Shown: positions 1-10,861 of the stretch, piece after piece
Layout of the letters: the number at the start of each line of letters is the position of its first letter
How positions within the stretch are numbered: position 1 is the stretch's first letter
From: Asterionellopsis glacialis
Lineage: Eukaryota; Bacillariophyta; Plagiogrammaphyceae; Rhaphoneidales; Asterionellopsidaceae
Reading direction: 5' to 3'
DNA length: 27,370 bases
Assembly: GCA_014885115.2 (NCBI GenBank)
Contig: WKLE02003757.1
Location: forward strand, 1-27,370
Notes under the pieces: generated by a model
What the model saw: the letters and a program-made list of their open reading frames with translations, nothing else
Databases searched by the model: none
Told to the model about the DNA's origin: nothing
Made by a program: the position numbers and the translations under genes

Positions 1-539
1 GCTTTCGAACAGTATATAGGTGTCTGGGGTGAAAACAGACTCCTGAAAATTTTGTCTCAACATTTATCAGACAGACGGTACAGGACCTACAGTCTGTCTG
101 TAAAATATCGCGCGCGGGCCTACGACCTATACCTGGTAATGATCGGTAGTCCTGCATACCGGTAGAGGGCAAGGGCGATGATCTCAGTCTGTCCTCTGAA
201 TGCTTGATAAAGCATGATTGAAGTTTCTGTGGTATGCTCAACGTAGGATTCTTTTCCTATAATACCGTACCGTGTAGCAGGTACCTGTACTTGGTACCGT
301 ATGTCGTATCGGTACCTGTAGGACTAGACTAGAGAGGCTTACGCACAAGAAAACACACCTTTTCACTGATGCTTGCACTCGATATTGTGCTCGGACTTTG
401 AGATCTGTATCTCGTTGAAGCTCGCACATCTTTATTTCCCAGCAGTAAAATACACAAATATTATAAGAGACATTCAACAGAGCCTTTTCTCTTTATTTCA
501 CACGGATCCTCGCTATACCAGTAGAAGACAAAAATTATC
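1..539. other. Gene-free upstream region with inverted repeat
   Basis: I see no convincing gene here; the one ORF of about 79 codons on the minus strand has low-complexity, Cys/Val-rich content and no recognisable motif. The region holds a 9-bp perfect inverted repeat (CAGACAGAC at 68-76, GTCTGTCTG at 92-100) and a cluster of GTACC/GGTAC/TACCTGTA words at about 265-325 that recurs in other intergenic parts of this window. It probably contains the promoter and 5' UTR of the gene starting at 540. Confidence 0.5.
68..100. repeat. Perfect 9-bp inverted repeat, 15-nt loop
   Basis: CAGACAGAC (68-76) is followed by its exact reverse complement GTCTGTCTG (92-100). The loop carries GGTACAGGACC, a member of the GTACC-type word family repeated in this window. 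Function is unknown. Confidence 0.6.
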
Positions 540-1857
540 ATGACAACGAATTTGAAAAATAAACCTTTCTTTGACTCCACCGTGAGAAGTACATCCATCG
601 CACTACTAATATGTTGTTTTTGCTTCGGTGCTGTTCAATGCAACGGGCTGCTGCCTTCCACATCATCTATATCTCGTAACGTGAGATTGGATCGACGTAA
701 CGTGCTTTTGGTGCATGGCGTTGCGCCAACACCAAGCACTGAGAAAATACCATCACCACCCACGGCATCATCTCAAATGACATCAATGCCGTCGAAATTA
801 GGAAATAATGACAGTGTAGAGAACGAGGAAAATCTTGAGGAGGAAAATACAATTCAATTAACCACACCAACTTCTCCTTCACCTCCAAAATTTTCTCCGA
901 AGACGTTGGTTCGTAATGCAGCAGTTGTAGCTTTCACTGCTGTGGCAGCAAGTGCTAAATTTGGTATTTTACCGGGACCTCCGCAGGTGGATGGAAGTGG
1001 ATTTGTGAAATATACAAATGATTTACTCCTTCGTGATTTGGGTTCCTCGTTTCTTACTGCAATATTGGGATATACGTTTGTTAAGATTGTAACTACATTG
1101 GCTCGTGAAGGCATTCTTCAATCACGGGATTCTAGAAAGACAATTCATACATTGTCCGCACCACTGTTTATGTTATTTTGGCCATGCTTTTCTATGGCAG
1201 AAGGAGCGAGATTTTTTGCGGCTATCGTTCCGTTCATTAATGGGGTCCGATTATTTGTTGCAGGTTCTTCGGGAAGTGAAGATGATTCCGAAAAGGAACT
1301 TGCAAATGCTGTATCGCGCAGTGGAAGTAAAGAAGAAGCTCTTGGCGGCCCTTTCATTTATTGTGTTGTTCTTTTGACGTCCATTCTTGCATTTTGGAGA
1401 AATAGTCCGGTGGGGATTGTTGCATTGAGCACCATGGCAGCTGGAGACGGGGTACGAACTATTTATTTTGCCATGTCATCTTATATTATTTTTTCGTTTT
1501 GTTGTGCTGATAGACGTGCTGACTCTTTCGAATTCATCTTCTCTCTCTTGCCCTATGTAGATGGCAGACATTGTAGGTCGTCGGTTGGGAAAAAATAACA
1601 AATGGTTCTTTTCACCCAGTAAATCAATAGCTGGTTCTTTAGCATTTTGGGTCTTTTCAACAATGTTCTCTGTCGGCCTTTTGCTTTGGTTCAACTTTAC
1701 TGGATGCATGACATTGCCCTACTCCATGGCTGAAATGGCTATGCGTACAACACTTATTAGCGCAGTATGTTCGATGATTGAGTTACAACCGTATGGAGAC
1801 GATAATTGGACTGTCCCTGTCAGTGCTGCCGTATTGTCACAACTGTTTTTGACATGA
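540..1857 (+). CDS. Phytol kinase / dolichol kinase family membrane protein, two exons
   Basis: Probable CTP-dependent prenol kinase of the VTE5 (phytol kinase) type, which phosphorylates phytol released from chlorophyll so that it can be reused for tocopherol and other prenyl-lipids. Exon 1 is 540-1451, the intron 1452-1560 (109 nt, GT-AG, phase 0), and exon 2 1561-1857, giving 402 residues. The splice is supported because it restores the family motif: exon 1 ends in AAGDG and exon 2 opens MADIVGRRLG, giving GDGxADxxGRRxG followed by KSIAGSLAFW. Reading through the intron would end the protein at 352 residues without the motif. About seven to nine hydrophobic segments follow a Ser/Pro-rich N-terminus (roughly residues 1-120). 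Residues 18-35 form a hydrophobic signal-like segment ending AVQCNG, but no clear diatom ASAFAP plastid motif is seen, so plastid location is inferred. A dolichol-kinase or other CTP-transferase role is the main alternative. Confidence 0.82.
1452..1560 (+). other. Intron in the phytol-kinase-like gene
   Basis: The GT-AG intron of 109 nt lies between codon GGG (1449-1451) and ATG (1561). Its length is not a multiple of three, so retention shifts frame and produces a tail ending at 1598 that lacks the kinase motif. Confidence 0.85.
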
Positions 1858-2542
1858 ACATTACTGTATTGATTATCCGATTTTTCATCAGGAGACCGGG
1901 GCCCTAGATGTATCTCTGGAGAGACAGAGAGAAATCAGAGCAAATAATCTTAAAGCGAAATCCACTTCATAAATTATGTTATCGTGGTTGTACAAGCTAC
2001 TTGTAAATGTTTTCATTTGCCTTGTCAATTGTATTCGGCTTGGCTTTTTCTAAAAATTATGTTTTGTTTCGATTCCCAATTTGTAAAACCATCATTTGGT
2101 GAAGAAAGTAAACTCTGTGCTCTTGAGTTATTGCAGTAAGTGTCAAAATTTATTTACAGGTAGAATGTTACGATGAAATTTATTTTGACGTTTTAATTTT
2201 CCCTTCTCTATGCTGTTTTTGCTTTTTTCTATGACGTCATTTTCGATTGGAGAAAAGATTTGAGGGGCGAACGCTGTACCTGTACCAGTAGGACTCTGTA
2301 TACTGATGACGGGTAGGACCTGCCAACCGAGGCGGGGGGAGAATCTTCACTGCGCGCAAAATATCCAGACGCCACAAATTGACACATCAATGAAGAACTC
2401 TCTAAAAACGAAAAAAGGGACTCAAAGATTCTTTCTTATTCGATTGAGACTAAAGATCATCATTACCTAGCAGACGGTACGAGCACCTGTCTAATTGCTT
2501 TGAAAAAAAGGCTTAGTTCATTTTAAATTCCATATCTGCACC
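1858..2542. other. Intergenic region, 3' end of kinase gene and promoter of p32 gene
   Basis: No gene is seen. The right half holds a perfect TGACGTCA palindrome (2232-2239), an inverted CCAAT box (ATTGG, 2246-2250) and GTACCTGTACC-type words (about 2276-2290), consistent with a promoter for the gene at 2543. The left half is AT-rich 3' flank. Confidence 0.5.
2232..2250. promoter_or_regulatory. CRE/bZIP-type palindrome TGACGTCA with adjacent inverted CCAAT box
   Basis: TGACGTCA is a perfect 8-bp palindrome of the type bound by bZIP (CREB/ATF-like) proteins. ATTGG follows 6 nt later. It lies about 300 bp before the p32-like gene. TGACGT/ACGTCA elements are known in diatoms as CO2/cAMP-responsive sites, but this use here is inference. 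A second TGACGTCA occurs at 24976-24983. Confidence 0.4.
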
Positions 2543-3385
2543 ATGAAAGTACAAGCTTTGCAAACTGTGTTTCGTCGTGGGAAGGCTTTGACAACCCTTC
2601 GTCCATCCTTAAACATGAGTCAATTTGCGGTCAGATCGTTGTCATCAATGTCGTCATCTTCTATTATTTCTTCTTCTAGCAGCACTGGTCTGAGCACCAT
2701 GAAGATCTACCCCGCGAAATGGAATGGTAGCGTACGCATGTTTAGCACAGAAGACGATGTTGACGCGGCGACGCAGCTATCTGAATGTCTGGACGCTGAA
2801 CTCGCCGAAGAAGAAGAAAACGAAACGACAACGATGCCTACGTTTCTTCAAGAACTCAAGGGTAAAATTGAAGAAGGATGGCGAATTGTGGAAGGAATGC
2901 CTGATGAAGATGGCTCAACTATTCGACTAATTCGAAAGGATACCACAGCAGGAAAAGTTTCCATTGTATTTCATTGTCAGGATACTGTAGAAGATGACGA
3001 GGAAGCTGACTACGAAGAAGGTGATGAGGAAGAGGAGGAATCATCTGCACCTCACCGCTTTTCTGTGATGCTTTCTAAAAGAGGCAATACCATGGTAATC
3101 TCATGTTTATCACAGGATGGTAGTGCTGTTGTAGAGAGTGTTGCAATGACGAATGAGGATGCAGACACAGTGGTTGCAAATGGAATTGACGAACAGTTGT
3201 ACCAGGGACCTGAGTACTCAGAACTTTCAGAATCAATGAATGATGCATTTGAAGATTTTGTTAAGGAAGATATTGGTTGTGGTGTAAATGATGATGTTGC
3301 CGCCTTTATCGCCATGTATGCCGATTACCGTGAGCAGTGCGAATATGTGCGTTGGCTCAAGAGTGTCAAGAATATGGTGAACTAG
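2543..3385 (+). CDS. Mitochondrial p32/MAM33/C1QBP-family acidic protein
   Basis: Member of the MAM33/p32 family: trimeric acidic mitochondrial-matrix proteins that support mitochondrial translation and ribosome function. The 280-residue product begins with a Ser/Arg-rich, acid-poor stretch (about 1-68, ending VRMFSTEDD) typical of a mitochondrial presequence. After an acidic linker comes the first amphipathic segment (FLQELKGKIEEGW), then beta strands interrupted by a strongly acidic loop (about residues 150-170, DDEEADYEEGDEEEEE). The C-terminal helix reads LYQGPEYSELSESMNDAFE and continues to EYVRWLKSVKNMV, which matches the family's YxGPxFxxLdexLqxAf and EYxxWLxxLkxF pattern. Family members are usually about 210-280 residues, so it looks full length. 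A single exon is seen. The ATG has an ACC context. An AATAAA word lies about 40 nt after the stop. Confidence 0.88.
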   Translation: MKVQALQTVFRRGKALTTLRPSLNMSQFAVRSLSSMSSSSIISSSSSTGLSTMKIYPAKWNGSVRMFSTEDDVDAATQLSECLDAELAEEEENETTTMPTFLQELKGKIEEGWRIVEGMPDEDGSTIRLIRKDTTAGKVSIVFHCQDTVEDDEEADYEEGDEEEEESSAPHRFSVMLSKRGNTMVISCLSQDGSAVVESVAMTNEDADTVVANGIDEQLYQGPEYSELSESMNDAFEDFVKEDIGCGVNDDVAAFIAMYADYREQCEYVRWLKSVKNMVN

Positions 3386-4414
3386 AGAACTTTGCTAAAA
3401 AGAAAGAAATGCACATTGAAGCACAATAAAAAATATATTAGAATAAGACTGTCTGTCATGTTGATTTTTCGCTCTTTTTATCCAGATTCTGGCTCTTGGT
3501 TGTTCTTGCAAATGAACATTCATATGCGATTTGCTTCAAGCACTCTTCACGCCATGTATAGGTGCGAATGGCATAAAAAGGTTCACGCCTAAGATAGTAA
3601 AGTAGTTTCCGGTTGTTTCATGTCATTATAGCGCATTTTTCCCTTACTTTATTGGGCATAGATATACTGTAGGCAATAGCAAACTGCCATCTTTAGTAAC
3701 AAGATAATATTCCTGCATGCGAATATTCCTCCTGGAGGTTGCTTCTTGTTTCCTGCCTGTGATAAAATTCTGACACTTCCCAAAGTGCAGTATAACAATC
3801 GCAGTTTTGTCTTGCTTGCTACATACGCGGATTTTCAAAATCCTGTCACCCCTATAAAAAAATTGGGCCAGTATTTTTTTATTTTTGCAATTCAAGCCGA
3901 GGAGTGCTAGCTATTACATGAGTCCCTCAACCATGTCACTCCTTGCTTTACTTGACAACCATCTGGTTATAACATTGGTTTTTTGTTACAAACAACTCCA
4001 AATTATCTCAAACAAGAGTGCTGCTAGCATTTTTACCAGGACTAAATCGATGTATGGTAATATCTTACATGAATGAAATAACACGTGAATATGCCGTGCT
4101 TTTATTTTTTCAGCACCAGAGTCCAACCGCTCATGTTTTGGGTTTTAGTTTGAGCCTTTGACCTTGGACTTGTGTGCACCCACGATCAAAATGGTCTGGA
4201 CGCCCCACCACATCAAGCAGACACGATTCAATCGAGATCGTGTGTCAAAAAACTAAAGCGAAACCAACTCTGAACACAGAAATCACCCGAGTCGAAAGCT
4301 TGTTAAAAAAGGTCAGTAGAACACTGTTATAGAACATCCCAAAGCCGCGACGAGTTCACAGTTGTTCGTTCCACACAGTTTTAGGCAAGAATAGGAATAC
4401 ATAAAATTATAAAG
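3386..4414. other. Intergenic region, no gene seen
   Basis: About 1 kb of AT-rich sequence. Short ORFs on both strands (3392-3592 plus, 3644-3895 minus, 3885-4076 plus) lack motifs and contain low-complexity runs. A 7-bp inverted repeat, ACACGAT (4221-4227) and ATCGTGT (4237-4243), sits about 170 bp before the next gene. Confidence 0.45.
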
Positions 4415-5077
4415 ATGAGACGAAAAGACCAAATCATGAACATTTCAAAGGACGATTTCGATAAACTTTATGACGAAGAACAAATCGAAGAAGAATTGAA
4501 ATCATTTTTGAAGGATGTGGCGATGCAGCATCCTAGAGAAGTTTCAACAAAAGAGTCTCTTCGCACGGAAGAAAAAGGAAAAAAGAAGATTGGTAAATTT
4601 GTGAAAGTACCAATAACAAAACTCGGAGCAACCGTCAGAAATATTGGACAGACACTGTACAATAAGTCACCAGCAAAATGGATTGATGACTTGGAACACG
4701 ACCAACATCTTGCCGATAAACTTGAGGACATAAATATTGAGTTACAAGAAGATCACGATCGTCACATGCTGAGACAGGAAGCAGCTGAAGCAACGTTCCA
4801 GTTAATCCAACAACATTTGGAAGAATTTTTAAATGAGAACCCAGATGCCATGTATGAAGAGTGGATTGAGAAACTACACCCTGAGAACGTGCACTCTTCA
4901 CCAGATTCAATAAATTTAGTTCCTACACAGGACTCAACTCATGCGGGAAGAAACCGAACAAGGTCGTTTCACGTTGACCATCGGTTTTATGTTGAAGATA
5001 GCGATCATCGGCGAATGTGGAATGACGCAATTCGTAGCGACGAACAATTTGTTCCGCCACAGTCTCTGTTGAAATAA
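4415..5077 (+). CDS. Hypothetical charged protein, 220 aa
   Basis: I do not recognise a known family. The single-exon product is strongly charged and predicted soluble, with no signal peptide or membrane segment. It has an acidic start (DDFDKLYDEEQIEEELKSFL), a Lys-rich patch at about residues 53-68 (KGKKKIGKFVKVPITKLG), a central helical part likely to form coiled coil (about 90-145), a Ser/Thr linker, and a C-terminal block rich in His, Arg and aromatic residues (HVDHRFYVEDSDHRRMWND, about 188-206). That last block looks like a conserved short domain rather than random sequence, because disorder on either side contrasts with it. The ATG at 4415 is the first in frame; a second Met lies at codon 8. 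Codon usage resembles the neighbouring genes. Confidence 0.7.
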   Translation: MRRKDQIMNISKDDFDKLYDEEQIEEELKSFLKDVAMQHPREVSTKESLRTEEKGKKKIGKFVKVPITKLGATVRNIGQTLYNKSPAKWIDDLEHDQHLADKLEDINIELQEDHDRHMLRQEAAEATFQLIQQHLEEFLNENPDAMYEEWIEKLHPENVHSSPDSINLVPTQDSTHAGRNRTRSFHVDHRFYVEDSDHRRMWNDAIRSDEQFVPPQSLLK

Positions 5078-5462
5078 ACCACTAAGATTATCATCAGGCC
5101 ATCGCCAATGATCCAATCATTGGATAAAACCAGAATTAATTTGCACTGTACATTGCGTATAAATTATGGTATACTATTAGACCAATAAAATTTGACTATT
5201 GTAAATAAATGCCACATCAAAATGGGATCATAACAAGCACCTTCCTTGGAATAGACGCTGGAAATCTAGTCAAATCAGATTTGGATTTCAAACTTAGTTA
5301 CTGTATTGACGTACTAGCTACAGTAGATTTCAATAACTAGATATCGTATTTGACTATATAGCATGAATTTTAAATGCAATTATCTGAGATAATCTTCCAC
5401 CATTCTGCTTTCGAAGGTGCACCCAATTCTTCTTGCATGTTTCGACCGCACAAGATATTAAA
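5078..5462. other. Convergent intergenic region
   Basis: This is the tail-to-tail gap between the plus-strand gene ending at 5077 and the minus-strand gene ending at 5463. It is AT-rich with AATAAA-like words (for example around 5185 and 5204) that could serve as poly(A) signals. No gene is seen. Confidence 0.5.
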
Positions 5463-8400
5463 TCAAAAAGATGTTGTGCGTTTCTTAGCACTACGAGGTT
5501 CGAATGCACGAGAGTGCCTACCTGAAGAACGGCGGTTTCCTCTAGAACTATATTCGACCAATACTGCACATCCAGACAAAGATATTACATTGTAAACTTG
5601 CGACTTATAAACTCGCCCACCTGACTCAGCAGGGACGGCGCGATATGCCAACATTGCATTGCCTCCTAGCGATGCAACATGCGCACGAGCAATTGCATTG
5701 CATTCAGTGACGAATCGATGAAATTCGGCAGCTTCTCCTCCTCTCGATTCTCGAATAAAATGCATGGAAATCGATCCAATATAGTCCTTCACAACGGCTC
5801 CAGTAACATGGTGCAAAGGTGTTAGTTCCACGGGTACATCTGATATGTTCATCCAGGGATTCAAGGGTTGATTATTCATTTGTAGTCTGTAGTCTGATAC
5901 TGCACTTGTTGTGAAATTTCGCATCCTTTTGCCAATACTCAGTGGAGGAGGAGGAAGTTGCTCGATTAGAGATTTCGCTTCTGCGGACGTCGACTTCGAC
6001 CTGCTCTTTGGTGATGTTAACCTCATTGATAATATTGCTGGAGGTGTTCTTGGAGACCCAGTGATCGAACCTCTCCCCGGACTAGTGGAGCCCTCGTCAT
6101 CCCCTGTCGATGAACTGTTGTCGTAACCAACGTGTCGCAATATCATTTCATCACTAAGCCCGTCTACAATGACGGTCGCTTTGTTCGGGCCAATCTTTTG
6201 CTCTGGTTTGAAAATCGCAGCGACCCCTGCTTCGACCTCGTCCAGAAGTTTTCGTTGCGCAGCATCTTCTCGGCGCCGTACGTCGAACTCTTCATTTGTT
6301 GTATCGTCCGAATCACTAGACCCACCTTGATTGTGATTTTCTCCCGTTGTTGGTAAAGACTGAATACGACGTTCAAGTACAACTTTCCCAATACAAATAA
6401 GCTCGATCATATCATCTGGCGTAATATTTACCTGTGTTCGCAGACCACAGATGACAAGTGGTTTGAGTGCCTGCAGTTCTTCAGTGCATAGTTTTGCAAA
6501 CAATTCTTGGAACAGACCTGAAAAGAACTGGTTACTTCTTGTTCCTCGTGACATCGGATTCCACTTGAAGCGTAACATGCTAACCACCATCTGCCCATTT
6601 GCAGCTTCATATGTTTTTCCACCAATGCCACGTCCAAAATCAGGCATGTGCTGACTTGTACAGAGTCGAATGCCTTCAGGAAGCTGTTTGTCCAACAAAA
6701 CACTTAAAATATCCTCATCTGTTTCATCGTCAATTTCAAGAACAAATGGAGCCTTATCATCACGGTACATCCTACGACGTCTATTTCGTCGCCCATCATC
6801 TGCGATATCGTGTTCTTGTCTTTCGTCGAGGTCTTCAATATCGAGACCCTCCTCAATGTCATGTTCTTGGTGGACACTTTCTCCTAGACCGCCCCGATCT
6901 CCACCGAAGTCGGTGCCAGATGCGTATACATCCTCGTACTCAAGATCAAAGTCGTTGCTTTTATCCACATCTATATCAACATACGATGACGCTGCACTTG
7001 GAGACACTGGGGTCATCGCCTCTTTGCCTTTTTCGCTCTCACTTTCACTTGAACTGCTCGATGAAGAACTACTGCTACTTGAAGACGAACTGCTATCCTC
7101 ATCCGATGAAGAGCTCAATGACGCAATGGATACTTTTCCCTCGCCATCTTCAGCATCTTTAGCCAAAGCAGTATGTTCCTGCTTCCCAGTCTGGGCTGAC
7201 GGACTACCTTTCTTATCTTCCTTTGTATTGTCCAAACTAAGACTATCAATGGTACTTTCGACTCCCTTTTCAATATTTAATTCATCTGAAGAGTGCTCTT
7301 CTTTAGTCCCCCTTGTTTGTGTCTGCTTTCGCCGCCTTGCCTCCATTTTTGCGGCGGCCTTCTTTTTTTGAGCCTCCTGGATCTGGCGAGCACATTGACG
7401 TCTCAATTTTTGGGCATGGCGTTCGGCAGCAGCAGTCAGCCTTTGCCGATTATTCGATGAAACAGTTTCAATTTGCCGTTGTAAATTGACAAGCAGGTGG
7501 TCTTCTTCGTCATGGACAGCAATCGTACGAGATATTTCTAATGCACGAGGTGCTGGCATAGCGGTACAGTATACTGCAGTTGCCGTTACGGTGGACACAA
7601 TCAGTTGTCTCCCAACATCAACTTCACTCTTCAGACCAAAAGCAGCATTCCTTCCCAGTACCTTCAGTTTGAGCATAAGCTGGCGGGCAAGTTCATATTC
7701 TACAAATGGCAGCGCTTCGCTCACAGCAAGCGCATCAGTTTCTCCGATTGCTTTTGGGCGAGATCGACAAACACGTGCTTGAATGAAAACACCCGATCCC
7801 CTTACAGGTAGACGGGCGGGGGGTTCAACCGTCGCGAGAATAACTTCTGGGACCCATTTCTTTCCGCATAATAAACATGGCACAAGTTTCATGTTTGTAA
7901 ATGGCGCCAACCTGTGGTGATATGGAACATGACAATATGAACATGGTTTAGCATGTCGACCTCTCAGCATATTTGGCCTCATTCGGGAGCTACCGTTAGG
8001 TGTAGCTGGTCCGGAAGAGTCAACAAGATCACTTTCATCGCCCCTCTTTTTCCTGCTAACATTACGATGCAAACGCCGGTCCAACCGGTTTGCTTGCCGC
8101 TGTTTCTTCGCATCTTTAAGTTGCTCTCGTGATAGTGCTGTATCCGTAATCATCACAGCATCCGTATCACTTCCCCCAGGGATATTTTCTCTCCTATCAC
8201 CACCCATAGATTCCCACTGACTCCACAATCGATTGGATAAAGTCAGATCCGCAAGGCCGCGGACAGTTGCTGCTGTTCCAGTAATAGACAGGACGCATAC
8301 ATCGTCATGAATAGTCGATGCTTCTTGATATCCAATAACATGCCAACAACACAAGGTTCTTGCATGAGAACGGATTTCGTCACGAAGTTCACTCCACCAA

Positions 8401-9890
8401 CTATCTCGTGTTTCTTGATCAGAAAGTTTGGAAGCCAAGTTGCCTAGATATTTAACGGAACGAGCTGTAACAAGACCACCAATCCGCACACGCACATGCG
8501 GCCCAAATTCTTTGAGGGTTAATAATTGAACTTCATCATGTCGGCCCTCTCGGTGTCTTGCTGCTGCGGCGGCAGCTTCGGACATAATATTTCTACTTCG
8601 CATTGACAACTGAGGTTCTTTGCTAAAGCGATCTTCCAAATGTTCTTGATCTTTAGCCCCCCCGCTCATTTCACTTCCGCTTTCATACATTTTCCTACGA
8701 TGGCCCTGTTCATCTCGCATATCGGCCAGAATCAATCGGTCTATGCGGCTATCTGTTGACGTAGGTCTACTCCTTGACAGCAAAACACACGTTCCATATG
8801 TTCTTGCTACAATACCTGAGTCACCTTCGACATCGAAATTTTGAAAATATCCTAGAACAGCGTTGCCTCCCATTTCTAATACTTTTTTACACATACGCCG
8901 CCGGACAGATTCATCCAACAGATACATGAGTGTTTGTCTTGTTTCGTGACTAGTTTTTGCCTGACGAAAGTTTTCACTCCATTCAAATTCTGGATCATCT
9001 GCTACAACCAGTTCCTCTACAAAACCAAACACATGTGACACAGTGTAGCCTGAAGCCGGATCAAGAGTTGAAAAGGGGAAAAGTTGAACACCCGCAGACG
9101 AGTCTCGAAACGGATTAACATCTCCAATGAAGGTCAATTTAACCGATAGGCCTAATTCACCACGGACTCCTCCCAATGTGTCATATAGAGGAAACCAACC
9201 ATCAATCAGGTTATCACCAGAAGACCCTGATTTGTAACCTCCTGAAGCTCCAATACTATTTTTCATGCTTCCTGCACTATCTTCAAAAATATTTTCATCC
9301 TCACGTGCTGTTTGGGTCAAGAGTGGATTCAAATCAATATACACCAAACCGATAGATTCATCAGCACCAATTGTATCAGAATCGCAAACTTTGAAAATAA
9401 GTGGTTCATCTTGCAATAATGTATCATCAGCTACTTCAAATCTAAATTCTTCGTCCCATACAGGATGAAGTGTACGACGACAAACCTTCGTCCTTGCTGT
9501 ATAGCACTTTTGATTATTTTGTTGTGATTTATTACTGTCGGATCCGAATCTTGAAGTCAAAATATGACTATATTCACTGGTACTCCCACCGACACCACTG
9601 GTACCCCCACCGCTGGAACCGATAATACCACCTCCAGAGTTTGATGAATTTGTAGCATTGATTGCCTCTGCTACCAACTCATCTTCGTCATAATCTGCGA
9701 CAAGACCTGAATGTCCTCCAAGAGTACAAAGTACGTATGCATCTGTAGATGCAGGTGTTCCCAAGGCTGAAGACGATGCTGCTGAAATGGTGTTTGTAAT
9801 CGACACTGCAGATGTTGTATTCGCTGGACGTCTATCCATGGGTGGCAAATTCCTTGCACCTCGGATGCGGACCTTGACAGTGGACGGCAT
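5463..9890 (-). CDS. C2CD5 (CDP138)-type C2-domain protein, 1475 aa
   Basis: Homologue of C2CD5/CDP138, a calcium- and lipid-binding protein that in animals is an AKT substrate acting in vesicle fusion at the plasma membrane. An N-terminal C2 domain (about 1-250) is interrupted by Ser/Gly-rich insertions but keeps acidic calcium-site residues ([19 protein letters not shown]) and ends WFPLYD. YbjQ-like domains follow (about 285-385 and 455-555), with signatures [15 protein letters not shown] and [11 protein letters not shown]. Next is a zinc-ribbon-like CSYC..CLLC block with another YbjQ-like unit (about 655-790, [14 protein letters not shown]). A charged helix (about 800-865), a long acidic Ser-rich linker with a run of about 18 Ser, and a block around 1060-1190 come before the C-terminal domain, which reads [20 protein letters not shown] and then [15 protein letters not shown], very like C2CD5. 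It is one uninterrupted exon. The animal role cannot simply be transferred to a diatom; membrane trafficking is inference. Confidence 0.88.
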   Translation of the reverse strand: MPSTVKVRIRGARNLPPMDRRPANTTSAVSITNTISAASSSALGTPASTDAYVLCTLGGHSGLVADYDEDELVAEAINATNSSNSGGGIIGSSGGGTSGVGGSTSEYSHILTSRFGSDSNKSQQNNQKCYTARTKVCRRTLHPVWDEEFRFEVADDTLLQDEPLIFKVCDSDTIGADESIGLVYIDLNPLLTQTAREDENIFEDSAGSMKNSIGASGGYKSGSSGDNLIDGWFPLYDTLGGVRGELGLSVKLTFIGDVNPFRDSSAGVQLFPFSTLDPASGYTVSHVFGFVEELVVADDPEFEWSENFRQAKTSHETRQTLMYLLDESVRRRMCKKVLEMGGNAVLGYFQNFDVEGDSGIVARTYGTCVLLSRSRPTSTDSRIDRLILADMRDEQGHRRKMYESGSEMSGGAKDQEHLEDRFSKEPQLSMRSRNIMSEAAAAAARHREGRHDEVQLLTLKEFGPHVRVRIGGLVTARSVKYLGNLASKLSDQETRDSWWSELRDEIRSHARTLCCWHVIGYQEASTIHDDVCVLSITGTAATVRGLADLTLSNRLWSQWESMGGDRRENIPGGSDTDAVMITDTALSREQLKDAKKQRQANRLDRRLHRNVSRKKRGDESDLVDSSGPATPNGSSRMRPNMLRGRHAKPCSYCHVPYHHRLAPFTNMKLVPCLLCGKKWVPEVILATVEPPARLPVRGSGVFIQARVCRSRPKAIGETDALAVSEALPFVEYELARQLMLKLKVLGRNAAFGLKSEVDVGRQLIVSTVTATAVYCTAMPAPRALEISRTIAVHDEEDHLLVNLQRQIETVSSNNRQRLTAAAERHAQKLRRQCARQIQEAQKKKAAAKMEARRRKQTQTRGTKEEHSSDELNIEKGVESTIDSLSLDNTKEDKKGSPSAQTGKQEHTALAKDAEDGEGKVSIASLSSSSDEDSSSSSSSSSSSSSSSSESESEKGKEAMTPVSPSAASSYVDIDVDKSNDFDLEYEDVYASGTDFGGDRGGLGESVHQEHDIEEGLDIEDLDERQEHDIADDGRRNRRRRMYRDDKAPFVLEIDDETDEDILSVLLDKQLPEGIRLCTSQHMPDFGRGIGGKTYEAANGQMVVSMLRFKWNPMSRGTRSNQFFSGLFQELFAKLCTEELQALKPLVICGLRTQVNITPDDMIELICIGKVVLERRIQSLPTTGENHNQGGSSDSDDTTNEEFDVRRREDAAQRKLLDEVEAGVAAIFKPEQKIGPNKATVIVDGLSDEMILRHVGYDNSSSTGDDEGSTSPGRGSITGSPRTPPAILSMRLTSPKSRSKSTSAEAKSLIEQLPPPPLSIGKRMRNFTTSAVSDYRLQMNNQPLNPWMNISDVPVELTPLHHVTGAVVKDYIGSISMHFIRESRGGEAAEFHRFVTECNAIARAHVASLGGNAMLAYRAVPAESGGRVYKSQVYNVISLSGCAVLVEYSSRGNRRSSGRHSRAFEPRSAKKRTTSF

Positions 9891-10786
9891 TTTATTCTAC
9901 AAAAACTTTTGTTTTGTATCTTTTGTGTAGAACTTTAAAATACAAAGGATCAAATTGATCATACGTGGTCCTTTTTAAATAAATTAACCACAGTTGAATT
10001 ACTCTTGACTAGGCTCGAGGTGTGATGTGTGCGTGTTGGGATGAGTTGCAAGTCTAGCGAAGACTCAAGACGGCATGGCAATAGGGTGTCAGGCTGCTTT
10101 TTCTTGTTTCGTACGCTGTCGTTTGTTGTCTTTTGAGTTTTGCTCCATGAGCCATCAGGGTAGTCCATCAGATCCTTCGCACTACTGCGAGATTCGGGAT
10201 GGAGATAGTCCTCTACTAGAGAGAGAGGACTACTTATTTTTTTGGAAAGAAGAACTTTCAACTTGCTGAACAAAACAGGCAAAAATGGGTTTGATTGGTA
10301 CTCGTAGGTCCACACCGTACTCATCTACCTGTACTCGTACGTTTGTAGGACTACTCTGCACACTCCCCCACGCTGTCGGTCAATATAAAAATACTACCTG
10401 GTACCTATCTACCTAGTTGTTGTACGTGCTGTCTGTCTTTGCAGTCGACATTGATTGGATGAATAATTTTGAAATTATAACATTGAAGATGTTCATAAAT
10501 GAAGGTAAATATTACGGAAGAAACATGGACATGACAAAATAACATGTTGCCAAATCTTTTCTTTCGCTGGCTTCTTCGCCTGCTTTTGCCACACGACAAG
10601 AAGGCAACAAAAGTTTCTCGACGTAACAACGTTGTCGATCCTTCTTAATTTTTTCAAAGTCAACATCATGCTTCGTTCGATCGTATTCTGTATGCTAATT
10701 TTTTCCACTTTTGCTGGGTGAGGTAGAAAAAAGGTGAGTACGCGTTGTTGAAGTGTTCATTCAAGAAGTGGTAATTCCATAAACGT
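9891..10786. other. Divergent intergenic region between C2CD5-type and cyanovirin-like genes
   Basis: The region holds promoters for both neighbours. GTACTCGTA / TACCTGTAC / GGTACC words cluster at 10297-10415, and a perfect 9-bp hairpin lies at 10206-10232. A 121-codon minus-strand ORF (9959-10324) opens with an ATG but has no recognisable features and is read as 5' flank. At 10668 a short reading frame encodes a signal-peptide-like MLRSIVFCMLIFSTFAG before a stop, close to a consensus splice donor (AAG/GTGAGT at 10734), possibly part of the next gene's 5' structure. Confidence 0.4.
10206..10232. repeat. Perfect 9-bp hairpin
   Basis: TAGTCCTCT (10206-10214) and AGAGGACTA (10224-10232) are exact reverse complements with a 9-nt loop. 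It lies about 320 bp before the start of the C2CD5-type gene. Function is unknown. Confidence 0.55.
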
Positions 10787-10861
10787 ATGAATTTCTCTAA
10801 ATTTGCATTGAGCTTTGTTTTTTTCTTCATCATACATGAAGCCACCGGCGCAACCCAATGA
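10787..10861 (+). other. Out-of-frame signal-peptide ORF overlapping the start of the CVNH-like gene
   Basis: ATG at 10787 opens a 24-codon frame with a short basic start, a long hydrophobic core (ALSFVFFFII) and a small-residue end (EATGAT), as in a secretory signal peptide. It stops at TGA 10859-10861, inside the reading frame of the CVNH-like gene but shifted by one base. One base fewer in the AACCCAA run (about 10853-10857) would join it directly to NEEGVPPGTYLETC. Confidence 0.5.

Noticed and set aside
5497..5510. tRNA T-loop-like GGTTCGAAT word
   Set aside because: It lies in the coding end of the C2CD5-type gene and no matching D-arm or acceptor stem was found.
6599..7371. Long plus-strand ORFs opposite the C2CD5-type gene, including a very Ser-rich frame
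   Set aside because: They are antisense shadows of the acidic Ser-rich linker; the minus-strand frame has clear homology.
9959..10324. 121-codon minus-strand ORF upstream of the C2CD5-type gene
   Set aside because: No motif is seen, it is separated from the gene by a stop, and it includes the intergenic hairpin and GTACC words; more likely 5' flank or UTR.
10817..10841. 25-nt GT...AG segment as an intron that would fix the CVNH-like frame
   Set aside because: It preserves frame but is far shorter than the ~100-nt introns elsewhere and would remove the hydrophobic core of the signal peptide.
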